Notes: generated by a model not told the origin, from the letters alone. A stretch of DNA of 64,000 nucleotides from Pseudomonas khorasanensis (GCF_014268505.2 NZ_JABWQP020000001.1:992001-1056000), one strand, 5' to 3'; positions 16,803 to 26,633 are shown, counted from the stretch's first letter. Program-made: numbers and translations.

Positions 16803-18269
16803 TCAGCGGTTCATGCGTGCGACATCCGTCGGCGAGGCAGGTTCACCCTTGGCGGACATATCGGGGTTTTCCATGACCTGCAGAATCGAGGCTTCCGGGT
16901 CGAAATCGTCTTCTTCCAGCTCGATGAACTCTTCCGGTAGAAAGATGTTCAGCACGATAGCGCACAACGCACCGACCGTGATTGGCGATTCGAAGATGTT
17001 GCGCAGCGCTTGCGGGAGTTCACGCAAGACTTCCGGTACGGCCGCGATGCCAAGGCCCATGCCCAGCGAAATCGCCACGATCAGCATGTTGCGTCGATGC
17101 AGGCCGGCTTCGGCAAGAATCTTGATACCGGCCACGGCGACGGTGCCGAACATCACCAGTTCAGCGCCGCCGAGCACCGGTTTCGGCATCAGTTGCAGTA
17201 CTGCGCCAATCATTGGGAACAGGCCCAGCAACACCAGCAGGCCGGCGATGAAAAACGCCACGTAGCGGCTGGCCACACCGGTAAGCTGGATCACACCGTT
17301 GTTCTGCGCGAAGGTCACCATTGGCATGCTGTTGAACACTGCCGCCATGGCCGAATTGAGGCCATCGGCAAGCAAGCCGGATTTGATCCGGCGAATGTAC
17401 AGCGGGCCTTTGACCGGTTGCCGCGAGATCATCGAATTGGCAGTCAGGTCACCGGCCGCTTCCAGCGGCGAAACCAGGAAAATCACTGCCACCGGCACGA
17501 ACGCGACCCAGTCGAAGTTGAATCCGTACTTGAACGGCACCGGCACGCTGACCAGTGGCACATCGGGCATTGAGGCGAAGTCCACCGTGCCCATCAGCCA
17601 CGCCACCACGTAGCCGAGGGTCAGGCCGATGACGATTGCGCCCAGGCGCAGAAACGGCACGTCAACGCGGTTCAGCACAACGATCGTGCCGATCACCAAC
17701 GCTGCCAGAAACACATGACTGCCGGCGCCGAGGTCTGCCGCGCCGAAGCCGCCAGCGATATCGGTCATGGCCACTTTGATCAGCGACAGGCCCATCAGCG
17801 TGATGATCGTGCCAGTGACCACCGGGGTGATCAGCATGCGCAACTTGCCGATGAACTGGCTGAGCACCACTTCGATGAACGCGGCGAAAAAGCACACCCC
17901 GAAAATCGTCGAAAGGATTTCGTCAGTACCGCCGCCACGTGCCTTGACCATGAACCCGGCGCTGAGGATTACGCTGATAAACGAAAAACTGGTGCCTTGC
18001 AGACACAGCAACCCTGAACCCACAGGGCCAAACCGCTTGGCCTGCACGAAGGTGCCGAGGCCCGAGACGAACAGTGCCATGCTGATCAGGTAAGGAATTT
18101 CGCTGTGCAGGCCGAGGGCGCCGCCCATGATCAGGGTCGGGGTGATGATGCCAACGAAACTCGCCAGGACGTGCTGCAGCGCGGCGAACACGGTGGCGGT
18201 CAGGTGCGGACGGTCGTTGAGGCCGTAGATCAGGTCGTTGTTGCGCGAAGCTTTTTCAGAAACGGTCAT
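16803..18269 (-). CDS. NCS2-family purine (xanthine/urate-type) permease
   Basis: A 488-residue, multi-helix nucleobase:cation symporter-2. It contains AALQHVLASFVGIITPTLI in the first helix region and the substrate motif TFAQNNGVIQLTGVASR, which is typical of the xanthine/uric-acid branch (XanQ, UapA) rather than uracil permeases. The C-terminal tail from about residue 450 is acidic (FIELEEDDFDPE). ATG 18269 (MTVSEKASRNNDLI) begins the conserved domain; the longer frame from 18353 has no family match. Purine specificity is inferred from the motif only. Confidence 0.85.
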   Translation of the reverse strand: MTVSEKASRNNDLIYGLNDRPHLTATVFAALQHVLASFVGIITPTLIMGGALGLHSEIPYLISMALFVSGLGTFVQAKRFGPVGSGLLCLQGTSFSFISVILSAGFMVKARGGGTDEILSTIFGVCFFAAFIEVVLSQFIGKLRMLITPVVTGTIITLMGLSLIKVAMTDIAGGFGAADLGAGSHVFLAALVIGTIVVLNRVDVPFLRLGAIVIGLTLGYVVAWLMGTVDFASMPDVPLVSVPVPFKYGFNFDWVAFVPVAVIFLVSPLEAAGDLTANSMISRQPVKGPLYIRRIKSGLLADGLNSAMAAVFNSMPMVTFAQNNGVIQLTGVASRYVAFFIAGLLVLLGLFPMIGAVLQLMPKPVLGGAELVMFGTVAVAGIKILAEAGLHRRNMLIVAISLGMGLGIAAVPEVLRELPQALRNIFESPITVGALCAIVLNIFLPEEFIELEEDDFDPEASILQVMENPDMSAKGEPASPTDVARMNR

Positions 18270-18462
18270 GATGAGGTGAGTGCCGCAAAGCGGGGCCGGG
18301 TCAGAAAATGGGTGCGCAGAATGCCGTATGCGGACGGCGAGGGCAACGAGCAATAACTGCCTGAAAGGTCAGGTTTTGCTGGCTTCAGCGCTTGATTGGT
18401 TCCCTGTGGGAACGATCACTGGCTCGCTACTTCCCTTGAGTCGCCATGGCATACTGCCGCAC

Positions 18463-19581
18463 ATGACTTTCGAATCCCCCCTCAGTGCCTGGCAATACGC
18501 CGTTGAACACAAGGGCTTCATCCAGGATGAAGCCCAGGAACATGCGGTCTGGACGTTGCACAAATGCCACGAAGCCTTGCACGCCGGCACCCGTTCGGTC
18601 AGTGGCGTGTACTTGTGGGGGCCGGTCGGTCGCGGCAAGACATGGCTGATGGATCAGTTCTACCAAAGCCTGCGCGTGCCGGCGCGGCGCCAGCATTTTC
18701 ATCATTTCATGGGCTGGGTGCATCAGCGTTCGTTTCAGCTGACCGGTATCGCCGATCCCCTGAGGACACTGGCTAAAGAGTTGGCCGCCGAAGTACGCGT
18801 GCTGTGTTTTGACGAACTGTTCGTTAACGATATTGGCGACGCGATCATCCTTGGCCGACTGTTCCAGGTGATGTTCGACGAAGGCGTCGTAGTGGTCTGC
18901 ACCTCCAACCTGCCGCCGGATGATCTATACGCCGATGGCTTCAACCGCGACCGTTTCACCCCGGCGATCGCCGCCATCAAGGCGCACATGCACGTAGTGG
19001 CAGTGAATGGCGCCGAAGATCACCGGTTGCACCCGGGCGCTATCGAACAGCGCTATTTCGTCAACGACGCCGATTCGAAGAGCGCGTTGAGCGATGTGTT
19101 CAACACCCTCGCTTCAGGAGAGACAGCGAGCAAAGAACCCATCGCCGTGGGCCACCGAATGCTTAACGTGTTGCACGCCAGTGACACCGTGCTGTGGTGC
19201 CGTTACAGCGATCTGTGCGAGCAGCCTTTCGCGGCCATGGACTTCATCGCGCTGTGCGATCGCTACCGGGCTATTCTGTTGAGCGAAGTGCCAAATCTCA
19301 GCGCGCAGAAACGCGAAGGGCGGATAGCACGAGGCACCGAAGACGGCGCCGAGCGCGTGGTGGCGGGCGACCGTGAACTGCCGCAGTTGTCAGTGCACGA
19401 CGACGGCGTCCGCCGCTTTATCGCGCTGGTTGACGAGTGCTACGACCGCAAGGTGCCGCTGTACGTCGAGGCACGCGTGCCAATGGAAGCGTTGTACACC
19501 GAGGGTTATCTGGAATTCCCGTTCCGTCGCACCCTCAGTCGCTTGCAGGAAATGCAATTGCAGCGTTTTGCCGAAGTGTGA
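18463..19581 (+). CDS. zapE: ZapE/AFG1-family ATPase
   Basis: A 372-residue P-loop ATPase. The Walker A sequence GPVGRGKT is at residues 53-60 and Walker B VLCFDELFVND follows at about 110. The AFG1 signatures include FMGWVHQRSF, TSNLPPDDLYADGFNRDRF and a C-terminal YLEFPFRRTLSRLQEMQ. In E. coli ZapE binds FtsZ at the division ring; yeast Afg1 is mitochondrial. Pseudomonads can carry more than one paralogue, so this copy may not be the division-specific one. ATG 18463 is preferred because the family domain starts there. dinB follows 17 bases downstream in the same direction. Confidence 0.85.
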   Translation: MTFESPLSAWQYAVEHKGFIQDEAQEHAVWTLHKCHEALHAGTRSVSGVYLWGPVGRGKTWLMDQFYQSLRVPARRQHFHHFMGWVHQRSFQLTGIADPLRTLAKELAAEVRVLCFDELFVNDIGDAIILGRLFQVMFDEGVVVVCTSNLPPDDLYADGFNRDRFTPAIAAIKAHMHVVAVNGAEDHRLHPGAIEQRYFVNDADSKSALSDVFNTLASGETASKEPIAVGHRMLNVLHASDTVLWCRYSDLCEQPFAAMDFIALCDRYRAILLSEVPNLSAQKREGRIARGTEDGAERVVAGDRELPQLSVHDDGVRRFIALVDECYDRKVPLYVEARVPMEALYTEGYLEFPFRRTLSRLQEMQLQRFAEV

Positions 19582-19598
19582 AAGAAGAGGGCGCCGAC

Positions 19599-20180
19599 AT
19601 GAGCCAACCGCTGTCCCATCATCTGCTGACCATGGCTTACCAGAATGCTTGGGCCAATCATCGACTGGCCAAGGCCTGGACTCGACTCGACGAGACTGAG
19701 CTCGCCGCGCCACGTGTGGGCTTCTTCCCAAGCATTCGTCTGACCCTGAACCACATCCTGACCTGCGACTGGTTCTACGTCGACGCGCTGGAACGCGAGT
19801 TGCGCGGTGACGAGCCGCACCCCGATTGCTACGTGTTCTTCAGTGAAGACGAGCCGTTTACGGACGCCGCCGCGCTGCGTGAAGAACAGGCTCGAGTCGA
19901 TCGTCGTTTGATTGCCTATTGCGAACAGCTGCGCGATGCCGATCTGACGAGGATCGTCACCATCGCCCGCGAAACGCCACAACATGACAGCCGCCTGCGA
20001 ATGCTTTCACATTTGTTCGAGCACCAGATCCATCACCGTGGCCAGGTGCACGGGATGCTCAGCGGCACGGCGGTCGAACCACCGCAACTGGACGAGTTTT
20101 TCTGTGCTGGGGAAAGCGCATTGCGCGCGAAAGATTTTGCCGAACTGGGCTGGACCGAAGAGCTTATCTGGGGCCATTAA
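19599..20180 (+). CDS. DinB-family metal-dependent protein
   Basis: A 193-residue four-helix-bundle protein of the DinB/YfiT type. The three-His metal pattern is visible in RLTLNHILTCDWFYVDAL and HLFEHQIHHRGQVHGML. DinB-fold proteins include thiol-S-transferases and enzymes of mycothiol or bacillithiol metabolism, but their role in pseudomonads is mostly unknown; the name is not the DNA polymerase IV dinB. ATG 19599 has AGAGG at about 19586 and lies 17 bases after zapE, suggesting one transcript. Confidence 0.85.
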   Translation: MSQPLSHHLLTMAYQNAWANHRLAKAWTRLDETELAAPRVGFFPSIRLTLNHILTCDWFYVDALERELRGDEPHPDCYVFFSEDEPFTDAAALREEQARVDRRLIAYCEQLRDADLTRIVTIARETPQHDSRLRMLSHLFEHQIHHRGQVHGMLSGTAVEPPQLDEFFCAGESALRAKDFAELGWTEELIWGH

Positions 20181-20185
20181 CCGCA

Positions 20186-20254
20186 AAAGATCGCAGCCTC
20201 GTTGCACATATCGAGTTGTAGGCGCTGACGAGCGCAACGAGGCTGCGATCCTTT
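20186..20254. repeat. GATCGCAGCC-type inverted repeat
   Basis: GATCGCAGCCTCGTTGC at 20189-20205 and its exact complement at 20234-20250 form a 17-base perfect inverted repeat with a 28-base spacer. It sits directly after dinB. Two further copies of this family lie at 26548-26620 and 31785-31851, so it is a dispersed element that probably also stops transcription. Confidence 0.85.
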
Positions 20255-20305
20255 GATCTTGATCTTCAAATCAGCGCGCTCGAGGCCTGACAGCCCTCGC
20301 CACCT

Positions 20306-20334
20306 AAAAAAAAGGCGCCCCAGACAGGGCGCCT
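20306..20334 (-). terminator. terminator for the 69-residue exported protein gene
   Basis: AGGCGCCC (20313-20320) and GGGCGCCT (20327-20334) form the stem. On the minus strand it is followed by eight T (20306-20313). Confidence 0.85.
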
Positions 20335-20395
20335 CAACTGTCTTCTCCCGGGCCAGAGCGGAGCCACGGAAGGTCCATCGGTTGCTCAAAGACGC

Positions 20396-20605
20396 TCAGT
20401 CTCGATAAGACTCGGTGACTTGCGCCGTCTGGTCAGCGGGAACGCGAATTTCCTTCGCATCGGCGTCAGACGTTCGTTCGCTCTGCGCGTGCTGGACCGG
20501 GAAGTTGTCGTAGTAATAACGCATGCGCTCAGCGCCGCCCTCAGCGAAGGCGCTGGTGGAGCCGATGGCGAGCAGGGTGGTGAAGATGAGAGTAGTGGTT
20601 TTCAT
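20396..20605 (-). CDS. small exported protein, unknown function
   Basis: A 69-residue protein with a signal peptide (MKTTTLIFTTLLAIGSTSAFA, residues 1-21) and a 48-residue mature part, EGGAERMRYYYDNFP onward, that is polar and lacks cysteine. GGAGGCACC precedes the ATG at 20605, a strong start signal, and a clear terminator follows. It is transcribed alone. I recognise the type as conserved in pseudomonads but not a function. Confidence 0.75.
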   Translation of the reverse strand: MKTTTLIFTTLLAIGSTSAFAEGGAERMRYYYDNFPVQHAQSERTSDADAKEIRVPADQTAQVTESYRD

Positions 20606-20770
20606 GGTGCCTCCGACTGAACAAGTGGGAGTCGGTTCGTCCGTGAAGCTGATCTCGACGCAGAGTCTGTCTGGCGCCCATTAACGCTCGGTTAACATTC
20701 GAACAGTGCAGATGTTGCGAGGTGTTGCGAGGAGGTATTGGGGAAGAGCAACCTGACTAGCGGGCACAAA

Positions 20771-20792
20771 AAAGGGCCGTTTCCGGCCCTTT
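20771..20792 (-). terminator. terminator of the cptA-like gene
   Basis: AAAGGGCCG (20771-20779) pairs with CGGCCCTTT (20784-20792) around TTTC. On the minus strand a T-run follows (20767-20773 is A-rich). Confidence 0.85.
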
Positions 20793-20797
20793 TCTTT

Positions 20798-22546
20798 TTA
20801 CTTGTGTGCCACTTCCGCAGGCGCTGGGGCCGGCGATTTAGGCTTCATCAAACTGAAATCGATCAACGCCCGTTTCGCAGTTTGATAGGGATCGCCAATC
20901 AGCAGTGGTCGCGCCACAAAGCTGTCGCTGACCAGGCTCTTGCTGCGATCCAGCTCATCCGAGCTCAACCCGGCCAGGTCCGCCCAGGTGTGGATGAACT
21001 GCGAGCTGCTGTAGGGGCGGCTGAGGTCGCCAGCGAAGCTCCAGTCGTGATTCTCCTTCCACTTCGGCGAGGCCCAGGCCATGAACGGAATGGTGTACAT
21101 CGGCGCGGTCGGCTTGTTTTCGTTCCGGCCCAGCGTGTTATGGCCGACCGAGTCGAACACGTCTTCACCGTGGTCGGAAAGGTAGAGCAGAAAGCCGTTC
21201 GGATCGGACTTGGCGTAGTCCTTGATCAGGCTCGAAACCACGAAGTCGTTGTAGAGCACGGCGTTGTCGTAGCTGTTGTAGGTCGGCACCTGATCATCGC
21301 GCACACCGGCCGGGATGCCCTGGCGGTCCTGGAACTTATCGAAGGTCGGCGGATAACGGTACTGGTAGCTCATGTGCGTGCCGAGCAAATGCACGACGAT
21401 CAGCTTGCGCTCTGCCGGATCAGTCAGAGCCTTGTTGAACGGCTCGATGACGTCGCCATCGTACTGAGCGGCGTTCTGGTTGCGGTTGTTGTTCAGGTAC
21501 ACCTGCTCGTCGGCCTGTTCGGAGAAGGTCGTGAGCATGGTGTTGCGCTTGGTCATGGTCTGCTGGTTGGTGATCCAGAAGGTCTTGTAACCCGCCTGTT
21601 TCATCACGCTGACCAGCGAGGGCGTGGACAGGTACAGGTCCGGATTCTGCTCATCGGCAAAGGTCAGTACTTGCTGCAACGCTTCGATGGTGTAAGGGCG
21701 CGGGGTGATGACGTTGTCAAACACCGCGAGCTGATCCTTGAGCTTGTCCAGTTCCGGCGTGGTATTGCGCGGATAACCGTAGAGGCTCATGCGCTGGCGG
21801 TTGGTCGATTCACCGATCACCAGCACCAGGGTCGCTGGCTGACCGGCCGAGGCGTCCTTGAGGTTTTTCAACGGCGGGATCTTGCTCGCACTGTCGAGCA
21901 TGCCCTGCATGTCGGCCAGGGTTTCCTGATAGCGATGATAGGCCACGAGCATCTGCCACGGCACTGCGGGCTCGATGCGGGTTTCGAATTTCTCGAACCC
22001 CTGGGCGAAGGTGCCCATGCGCATGGTTTGCTTGACCAGCGGATAGCCGACCACGGCAACCACGATCGCTGTCGCGGCCACCAGTGCGCGACCACGGGGC
22101 ATGTACACCGGGCGCAGGCGTGTCCACAGGAAATAGGCGAACGCGGTATGGACGAGGAACGCCGGGACCATCCACCATGCGAAGTACTGGGTCATGTACT
22201 CGCCGGCTTCAGACACGTTCGACTCGAACATGATGAAGATGACGCTCTGGGAAAACTCCTGCTGATAGATGAAGAAGTAACCGAGGCTGGCCATCGAACA
22301 GGCCCACAGCACCACGCCGATGATGGCGGCGAGCAGGCGGGTCTGCTTGGGGAACAGCAGCATCGGCGCCAGCCACAGCGCACTCATCACGAACGCCTGA
22401 CGGAATCCGGTGAAGCCGGAAGTGCCGGTCAGCTGGATCAGCAGTTGGGTGATACCCGAGAAGTACCAGAAGAAAACGAACAGCCAGAGAAATCCGGCCC
22501 AATCGAAACCAGTCGCAGTCGTTTTGCTGCGTTTGAACAATGCCAT
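20798..22546 (-). CDS. cptA: CptA-like phosphoethanolamine transferase
   Basis: A 582-residue protein with five N-terminal membrane helices (about residues 15-185) and a periplasmic sulfatase-fold catalytic domain. The nucleophile is expected to be Thr248 in GESTNRQRMSLYGYPR, and later metal-binding blocks include LLGTHMSYQYRY and LYLSDHGEDVFDS. Size and layout, including GYFFIYQQEFSQSV and FESNVSEAGEYM, match E. coli CptA/EptC, which adds phosphoethanolamine to the heptose I phosphate of the LPS core. The modification strengthens the outer membrane and can reduce cationic-peptide binding. The EptA lipid A branch is less likely on these motifs. It appears monocistronic. Confidence 0.8.
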   Translation of the reverse strand: MALFKRSKTTATGFDWAGFLWLFVFFWYFSGITQLLIQLTGTSGFTGFRQAFVMSALWLAPMLLFPKQTRLLAAIIGVVLWACSMASLGYFFIYQQEFSQSVIFIMFESNVSEAGEYMTQYFAWWMVPAFLVHTAFAYFLWTRLRPVYMPRGRALVAATAIVVAVVGYPLVKQTMRMGTFAQGFEKFETRIEPAVPWQMLVAYHRYQETLADMQGMLDSASKIPPLKNLKDASAGQPATLVLVIGESTNRQRMSLYGYPRNTTPELDKLKDQLAVFDNVITPRPYTIEALQQVLTFADEQNPDLYLSTPSLVSVMKQAGYKTFWITNQQTMTKRNTMLTTFSEQADEQVYLNNNRNQNAAQYDGDVIEPFNKALTDPAERKLIVVHLLGTHMSYQYRYPPTFDKFQDRQGIPAGVRDDQVPTYNSYDNAVLYNDFVVSSLIKDYAKSDPNGFLLYLSDHGEDVFDSVGHNTLGRNENKPTAPMYTIPFMAWASPKWKENHDWSFAGDLSRPYSSSQFIHTWADLAGLSSDELDRSKSLVSDSFVARPLLIGDPYQTAKRALIDFSLMKPKSPAPAPAEVAHK

Positions 22547-22720
22547 TCAGCGCTCCAGCTCAATCATAAAAACCACGCCGGAACGCTTCCATGACACCGA
22601 CGAACAGAGGCCGTACGCGCAGGTACGGCCAGAATGGGGCGGAGTATCCCCAAGCGAATGTGAAATTTTCGTTAAGTGCCGCTGTTATAGGGCTTTTTAG
22701 CGGTCAGAGGTGCAACGTGT

Positions 22721-22744
22721 CGGGAACGACGGTGGTCGTTCCCG
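22721..22744. repeat. ten-base perfect inverted repeat downstream of small gene
   Basis: CGGGAACGAC (22721-22730) and GTCGTTCCCG (22735-22744) form a ten-base stem around GGTG. There is no T-run on either side, so it may be a weak terminator or RNA-stabilising hairpin for the minus-strand gene ending at 22758. Confidence 0.5.
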
Positions 22745-22757
22745 GAGCAGGCGGGGA

Positions 22758-22940
22758 TCAGGCGTGGGGTGCGCGCAGCACAACCGGACGCGGTTGCGGC
22801 TGGGAACCTTGGGTCAAAGCGCGCAGTTGCGCCAATTCGTGCTTCAACTGGTCGCGCTCGTCTTTCAACTGGCGCAGCTCATCGCGACGGATAGTGACGT
22901 AAAGGGTTTGTGGCGGCATTGCTGTGTGTACTGTGCCCAT
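22758..22940 (-). CDS. small conserved coiled-coil-like protein, unknown function
   Basis: A 60-residue protein, MGTVHTAMPPQTLYVTIRRD, whose middle is a short heptad-like helix (ELRQLKDERDQLKHELAQLR). GAGGTGAGCA immediately precedes the ATG at 22940, a good translation start. It is transcribed divergently from the gnd-zwf operon. Function unknown; the helix suggests self-association. A chance frame cannot be excluded, but the start signal and helix pattern argue against it. Confidence 0.6.
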   Translation of the reverse strand: MGTVHTAMPPQTLYVTIRRDELRQLKDERDQLKHELAQLRALTQGSQPQPRPVVLRAPHA

Positions 22941-23214
22941 TGCTCACCTCGCAAATGGCGTGCATCAACTGTAGGTCACTCCTCGTTTCGAGGTGCTTGA
23001 CTTACTATCGGCGCCAATTTTGATTTCTTTTGCCCTGGAAGGGAACTTTTTTATTTTTCATGGTCGGTGTGTCTTCGGCATGATTTACGACGTTATCAGT
23101 CTGGATCGGGCACAATGCCCGGAAACTTCATCGCAACGCTCTGGACTAACCTCCATCACCGCGTTGGGCTATAACCAATGACACACATTTATTTGTAGTA
23201 AGGAGCATCAGCAC

Positions 23215-24195
23215 ATGCAACTCGGGATTATTGGACTGGGCCGCATGGGCGGCAATATTGCGCGACGTCTGATGCTCAACGGTCACACCACCGTTGTTTA
23301 CGACCGCAATACCGCTTTCATCGATAACCTGGTCGCCGAGGGCTCCACCGGCGTCGCCGATCTGCCTGCACTGGTTGCCGGTCTGGAAAAGCCACGCGCT
23401 GTCTGGGTCATGCTGCCGGCCGGCGCGCCGACCGAAGACACCATCAACACCCTGAGCACCTTGCTTGAACCCGGCGATACCATCATCGACGGCGGCAACA
23501 CCAACTATAAGGATGACATCCGTCGGGCCAAAACCCTGAACGAGAAGGGCCTGCACTACATCGACGTCGGCACCTCCGGCGGCGTCTGGGGCCTGGAACG
23601 CGGTTATTGCATGATGATCGGCGGCGACGCCGAAACCGTGCTGCGCCTCGATCCGCTGTTCGCCGCACTGGCCCCGGGCATGGGCGACATCCCGCGCACC
23701 CGGGATCGCAAATCCGATGACCACCGCGCCGAGCACGGCTACATCCACGCCGGTCCCGCCGGTGCCGGTCACTTTGTGAAGATGATTCACAACGGCATCG
23801 AGTACGGCATGATGGCTGCGTTCGCCGAAGGCTTCGACATCCTCAAGACCAAATCCAGCGAGCGTTTGCCGGAAGATCAGCGTTTCGACCTGAACGTAGC
23901 GGACATCGCCGAAGTCTGGCGCCGTGGCAGCGTCGTCTCGTCCTGGCTGCTCGACCTCACCGCCGACGCCTTGGCCGCTGACCCGAAACTCGACGGTTTC
24001 TCCGGCTCGGTGGCCGACAGTGGCGAAGGCCAATGGACCATCGAAGCCGCCATGGAACAAGCGGTGCCGGTGCCGGTGCTGTCCAACTCGCTGTTCTCGC
24101 GCTACCGCTCGCGCGGCCAGGGCACATTCGGTGACAAGATCCTGTCCGCGCAACGCTTCGGCTTCGGCGGCCACGTGGAGACAGCCAGGAAATGA
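23215..24195 (+). CDS. gnd: 6-phosphogluconate dehydrogenase, short (YqeC/GndA-like) form
   Basis: A 326-residue enzyme with a Rossmann fold starting [14 protein letters not shown] and the active-site block [18 protein letters not shown]. It converts 6-phosphogluconate to ribulose 5-phosphate and CO2. It is about 140 residues shorter than classic NADP-dependent Gnd, as in the single-domain YqeC/GndA branch. The end of beta strand 2 reads VVYDRN; an Asp there usually favours NAD over NADP, but the following Arg keeps NADP possible. AAGGAG lies upstream of ATG 23215. The last four bases overlap the zwf start, implying translational coupling. Confidence 0.88.
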   Translation: MQLGIIGLGRMGGNIARRLMLNGHTTVVYDRNTAFIDNLVAEGSTGVADLPALVAGLEKPRAVWVMLPAGAPTEDTINTLSTLLEPGDTIIDGGNTNYKDDIRRAKTLNEKGLHYIDVGTSGGVWGLERGYCMMIGGDAETVLRLDPLFAALAPGMGDIPRTRDRKSDDHRAEHGYIHAGPAGAGHFVKMIHNGIEYGMMAAFAEGFDILKTKSSERLPEDQRFDLNVADIAEVWRRGSVVSSWLLDLTADALAADPKLDGFSGSVADSGEGQWTIEAAMEQAVPVPVLSNSLFSRYRSRGQGTFGDKILSAQRFGFGGHVETARK

Positions 24196-25715
24196 CCCGT
24201 ACGATCCGCAGAAAATCCAAGGCAGAACCCGCACCACCGACCACGCTGTTTTTGTTCGGTGCCCACGGCGACCTGGTCAAGCGCTTGCTGATGCCGGCGC
24301 TGTACAACCTCAGTCGCGACGGCTTGCTTGACGACAATCTGCGGATCGTTGGCGTTGATCACAACGCAATTACCGATGAGGCGTTCGCGCAAAAACTCGA
24401 AAACTTCATCCGTACCGAAGTGGCGGCGAAGGTCGGCAAGGGTGATCAGATGCTTGATCCGGCCTTGTGGGCCAAGCTCGCCAGAGGTATCAGCTACGTC
24501 CAGGGTGACTTCCTGGACGACAGCACCTATTCAGCCCTGGCGGCGAAAATCGCCGACAGCGGCACCGGCAATGCAGTGTTCTATCTGGCCACTGCGCCGC
24601 GTTTCTTCAGCGAAGTGGTGCGCCGTCTTGGCGGCGCCGGTTTGCTGGAAGAAACCCCCGAAGCGTTCAGAAGGGTGGTGATCGAGAAGCCGTTCGGCTC
24701 CGACCTGCACACCGCCGAAGCCTTGAACGCATGCCTGCTCAAGGTCATGACCGAGAAACAGATCTACCGGATCGACCATTATCTGGGCAAGGAAACCGTG
24801 CAGAACATTCTGGTCAGCCGGTTCTCCAACGCACTGTTCGAGGCGTTCTGGAACAATCACTACATCGACCACGTACAAATCACCGCCGCTGAAACGGTCG
24901 GCGTCGAAACGCGTGGCAGTTTTTACGAAAACACCGGTGCCTTGCGCGACATGGTTCCCAACCACCTGTTTCAGTTGCTGGCGATGGTTGCCATGGAACC
25001 GCCGGCCGCGTTCGGCGCCGATGCGGTGCGCGGCGAGAAGGCCAAGGTGGTCGGCGCGATCCGCCCATGGACCACCGAAGAGGCGCGGGCCAATTCGGTT
25101 CGCGGCCAGTACACCGCCGGCGAGCGCGACGGTCAGCCGTTGAACGGTTATCGCGAAGAGGCCAATGTGTCGCCCGACAGCACCACCGAAACCTACGTGG
25201 CGCTGAAAGTCATGATCGACAACTGGCGCTGGGTCGGCGTGCCGTTCTATCTGCGCACCGGCAAACGCATGAGCGTGCGCGACACCGAAATAGTCATCTG
25301 CTTCAAGCCCGCGCCGTATGCGCAGTTCCGCGACACTGAAGTCGACGAGTTGCAGCCAACGTATCTGCGAATCCAGATCCAACCGAACGAAGGCATGTGG
25401 TTCGACCTGCTCGCCAAGCGGCCGGGGCCGGCGCTGAACATGGCCAACATCGAGCTGGGCTTTGCCTACAAGGATTTCTTCGAGATGCAGCCATCGACCG
25501 GCTATGAAACGCTGATCTACGACTGCCTGACCGGCGATCAGACGTTGTTCCAGCGCGCCGACAACATCGAGAACGGCTGGCGCGCGGTGCAGCCATTTCT
25601 TGACGCCTGGCAGCAGGACGCGAGCGTGCAGACCTATGCCGCTGGCGAGGATGGCCCGCAGGCGGCCCACGATTTACTGACTCGCGATGGCCGCGTCTGG
25701 CATGGTCTGGGATGA
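24192..25715 (+). CDS. zwf: glucose-6-phosphate 1-dehydrogenase
   Basis: A 507-residue enzyme of the usual length. The N-terminal nucleotide-binding segment is [20 protein letters not shown] and the catalytic block is [20 protein letters not shown]. It oxidises glucose 6-phosphate to 6-phosphogluconolactone, the entry to the Entner-Doudoroff and pentose phosphate routes. The gene overlaps gnd by four bases at its start and the HAD gene by four bases at its end, so the three form a tight operon. Pseudomonads often have a second zwf next to pgl and edd; this is probably the copy without pgl. Confidence 0.92.
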   Translation: MTRTIRRKSKAEPAPPTTLFLFGAHGDLVKRLLMPALYNLSRDGLLDDNLRIVGVDHNAITDEAFAQKLENFIRTEVAAKVGKGDQMLDPALWAKLARGISYVQGDFLDDSTYSALAAKIADSGTGNAVFYLATAPRFFSEVVRRLGGAGLLEETPEAFRRVVIEKPFGSDLHTAEALNACLLKVMTEKQIYRIDHYLGKETVQNILVSRFSNALFEAFWNNHYIDHVQITAAETVGVETRGSFYENTGALRDMVPNHLFQLLAMVAMEPPAAFGADAVRGEKAKVVGAIRPWTTEEARANSVRGQYTAGERDGQPLNGYREEANVSPDSTTETYVALKVMIDNWRWVGVPFYLRTGKRMSVRDTEIVICFKPAPYAQFRDTEVDELQPTYLRIQIQPNEGMWFDLLAKRPGPALNMANIELGFAYKDFFEMQPSTGYETLIYDCLTGDQTLFQRADNIENGWRAVQPFLDAWQQDASVQTYAAGEDGPQAAHDLLTRDGRVWHGLG

Positions 25716-26533
25716 GTGACCTGCCGAAACAACCGATTCGTTTTCTGCTCAGTGACATGGACGGCACGCTGCTGCTGCCCGACCACACGTTGAGCCAGCG
25801 CACCCTCGATGCCGTGCGTTCGCTACGAGAGGCGGGCGTGCTCTTCAGCCTTGCCACCGGCCGACCGCCCAGAGCCATGTTGCAGCAGATCGAAGCGTTG
25901 GGCGTTGATCTGCCGACCGCGGCATTCAATGGCGGCACCATCGTCAAGCCTGACGGCAGCTTGTTGGCCGCGCATTATTTGCCGGCCACCACGGCGTTGA
26001 TCGCGCTGGCATTGTTCGCCGATCAGCCCGACGTCGAGGTATGGGTCTTCAGCGGCGGCGACTGGCTGCTCAAGGATCCGCACGGTCCCATGGTGCCGCG
26101 TGAGCAACATGGCCTTGGCTATCCGCCGGTGGTGGTCGAGAGCTTCGAGCCTTATCTGGAACGGATCGACAAGATCGTCGCGACCAGCAACAACACTCAG
26201 CTGCTGATTGAACTGGAGGCGCAATTGTTGCCCAAGGTCAACGGCATGGCGCAAGTGTCGCGCTCGCAGCCAGTGTATCTCGACGTCACTGCGCTGGAGG
26301 CCAATAAAGGCACCGCGCTGGCAACGATTGCCGAATACCTCGGCGTTGCGCTGGAACAAACCGCCGCCATCGGCGACGGTGGTAACGACCCGGCGATGTT
26401 CAAATGCGCTGGCTTGTCGATTGCCATGGGGCAGGCAGAAGACGCAGTGAAGCGCCAGGCCGATGTCGTTACCGCGCCAAACACCGAAGACGGTGTGGCG
26501 CAGGCGATCGAGAAATACATCCTCCCACGCTGA
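25712..26533 (+). CDS. Cof-type HAD-superfamily sugar phosphatase-like hydrolase
   Basis: A 273-residue HAD IIB protein. Motif I is LLSDMDGTLL with nucleophile Asp15 and Asp17, motif II is SLATGRPP, and motif IV is AIGDGGNDPAMF. Cof-type enzymes dephosphorylate sugar phosphates and related metabolites. Coupling to zwf suggests a hexose- or pentose-phosphate substrate, but this is inference. No 6-phosphogluconolactonase gene is in the operon; the HAD fold does not make this protein a candidate for that reaction. Confidence 0.85.
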   Translation: MSDLPKQPIRFLLSDMDGTLLLPDHTLSQRTLDAVRSLREAGVLFSLATGRPPRAMLQQIEALGVDLPTAAFNGGTIVKPDGSLLAAHYLPATTALIALALFADQPDVEVWVFSGGDWLLKDPHGPMVPREQHGLGYPPVVVESFEPYLERIDKIVATSNNTQLLIELEAQLLPKVNGMAQVSRSQPVYLDVTALEANKGTALATIAEYLGVALEQTAAIGDGGNDPAMFKCAGLSIAMGQAEDAVKRQADVVTAPNTEDGVAQAIEKYILPR

Positions 26534-26547
26534 CTCACCGCGGACAT

Positions 26548-26620
26548 GCAGGAACTGCCGCAGGCTGCGATCTTTTGATTGTTTTAACAACGAAACATCG
26601 TAGCCTGCGGCAGCTCCTGC
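26548..26620. repeat. GATCGCAGCC-type inverted repeat
   Basis: GCAGGAACTGCCGCAGGCTG starts the left arm (26548-26570) and its near-complement fills 26598-26620, with one or two mismatches. It lies between the convergent HAD and nhaB genes and can form a long hairpin, so it probably ends both transcripts. Same family as 20186-20254 and 31785-31851. Confidence 0.85.
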
Positions 26621-26633
26621 AAAAGCTCTCGTT

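Noticed and set aside
19599..20180. Reading dinB as DNA polymerase IV
   Set aside because: The protein is a 193-residue four-helix metal protein of the DinB/YfiT fold, not a Y-family polymerase.
20186..20254. Inverted repeat as a CRISPR unit or tRNA
   Set aside because: Single hairpin without spacer array or cloverleaf; it matches two other dispersed copies instead.
20738..22594. 618-codon plus-strand frame opposite cptA
   Set aside because: His/Arg/Gly-rich shadow of the phosphoethanolamine transferase gene with no domain; length alone reflects high GC.
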